Source: a marine actinobacterium MedAcidi-G3
GTDB taxonomy: Bacteria; Actinomycetota; Acidimicrobiia; Acidimicrobiales; Poriferisodalaceae
Direction: 5' to 3'
Length of the DNA stretch: 62,718 nucleotides
Assembly (NCBI GenBank): GCA_000817105.1
Contig: JUEP01000012.1
Span: 1 to 62,718 of the forward strand
The notes beneath the pieces are model-generated. The model was not told the origin of the DNA. It made no database searches and saw nothing but the letters and a program-made list of their open reading frames with translations. The translations under genes were made by a program, and so were the position numbers. Position 1 is the first letter of the stretch. Each line of letters begins with the position of its first letter. Below are positions 62,280 to 62,718 of the stretch, piece by piece.

Positions 62280-62426
62280 CCACTAGCGGGCGAGATACCC
62301 GGTAGCGTAATTGCTTGGTCTACAGCATGATTATCTACCGGAACCTCGTCACCGTCTGCGAAGATGGCCGACGTTGGGAACTATCCACCGCTACTCATTG
62401 ACCTAAACGACAAGTAAGGAACGCGT

Positions 62427-62718
62427 TTGCCCAAGAATCCACGGGTATATGAACTCGCAAGAGAGTTAGGTTTGACCAACGATGAGACGCTCGCGCTCTG
62501 CGACGCGCTTGGTATCGGCGTCAAAAGCCACTCATCAAGCGTCCAAGTTGCTCAAGCTGATCGGGTTCGACGCAAGGCTGAACGAGAAGGTTTAGTAAGA
62601 GCGGAACAACCTCCAGACCCAGAAGACGAGAAGAAAGCGGCAGCAAAGAAGAAGGCGGCAGCTAAGAAAGCACCCGCAAAGAAGAAGGCGGCAGCTAAGA
62701 AAGCACCCGCAAAGAAGA
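62427..62718 (+). CDS. infB: Translation initiation factor IF-2, N-terminal part (cut by window end)
   Basis: The first 97 codons of infB. TTG 62427 has AAGGA 7 nt upstream. The IF2-N domain is recognisable in VYELARELGLTNDETLALCDALGIGVKSHSS. From residue about 65 the sequence turns into Lys/Ala/Pro repeats of histone H1 type; the unit KKKAAAKKAPA is repeated exactly at the DNA level. The GTPase part lies outside the window. The 147 bp before it (62280-62426), where ylxR is common, contains no coding frame that I can support. Confidence 0.92.
   Translation, partial: MPKNPRVYELARELGLTNDETLALCDALGIGVKSHSSSVQVAQADRVRRKAEREGLVRAEQPPDPEDEKKAAAKKKAAAKKAPAKKKAAAKKAPAKK
62646..62711 (+). repeat. Tandem 33-bp repeat in infB
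   Basis: Two identical 33-bp units (62646-62678 and 62679-62711) that start AAGAAGAAGGCGGCAGC, with a third beginning at 62712 and running off the window. Each unit encodes KKKAAAKKAPA. Identity at the nucleotide level points to recent expansion. Confidence 0.92.

Noticed and set aside
62280-62426. Hidden ylxR gene between nusA and infB
   Set aside because: Only a 24-codon frame without the YlxR cysteine/arginine pattern is present.

Overview
The window is a gene-dense chromosomal segment with 62 supported protein genes, no rRNA or tRNA, no CRISPR array and no transposase. G+C looks close to half by eye. The gene content points to an actinobacterium, most likely of the class Acidimicrobiia (an inference from protein character, not from a database search). 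Pointers are the non-canonical mismatch endonuclease NucS, a UvrD2-type helicase with a C-terminal HRDC domain, GTP-dependent PEP carboxykinase, a SepIVA/DivIVA-like coiled-coil gene next to coaD and a DUF177 gene, a membrane-anchored FtsY, long acidic tails on S16, S2 and NusA, and several small Zn-ribbon proteins of actinobacterial type.

Positions 1-31440 form a mixed metabolic region with frequent strand switches. It holds coaA, a geranylgeranyl-reductase-like flavoprotein, a VanW protein, an SDR plus MaoC hydratase pair, nucS, an MBL hydrolase, yaaA, a CoA-transferase, a PEP-utilising-type protein, an enoyl-CoA hydratase and cysQ. These are followed by a complete Aap-type amino-acid ABC transporter (aapJQMP), ettA, a HAD phosphatase, exonuclease III, UvrD2 and a BtuF-like receptor. 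The region ends with an alpha/beta hydrolase, a flavin-reductase-like protein, an alpha-methylacyl-CoA racemase, a DUF4145 protein, pckG and a cold-shock-like protein. The SDR, hydratase-2, racemase, enoyl-CoA hydratase and CoA-transferase together suggest oxidation of branched or sterol-like acyl-CoAs.

Positions 31622-62718 are almost entirely on the + strand and form a conserved housekeeping superregion: fakA-recG-rsmD-coaD-sepIVA-like-DUF177-rpmF-plsX-acpP-rnc-mutM-like-smc-ftsY-ffh-rpsP-khpA-rimM-trmD-rplS, then xerC, rpsB-tsf-pyrH-frr-cdsA-dxr-rseP-ispG and rimP-nusA-infB (cut by the window end). Many neighbours overlap by 4 nt (ATGA, GTGA, TTGA), which implies translational coupling. 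Phospholipid, isoprenoid, ribosome, tRNA/rRNA modification, protein targeting and chromosome segregation genes are interleaved.

The least ordinary features are: (1) a full-length Fpg/MutM-like gene in the normal fpg position that has lost the catalytic N-terminal Pro, the beta-hairpin Lys and the zinc finger; (2) a 145-bp cluster of TCGCGCGA-type inverted repeats directly behind ettA; (3) a protein with a rifampin-phosphotransferase-like middle and His-swivel domain but no ATP-binding domain, preceded by a LacI-type palindrome and a 14-bp leader hairpin; (4) long perfect inverted repeats inside the plsX and cdsA coding sequences; (5) a CdsA with an acidic N-terminal extension of about 385 residues. 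No intergenic stretch exceeds 300 bases. Bases 1-100 hold nothing that I can identify.
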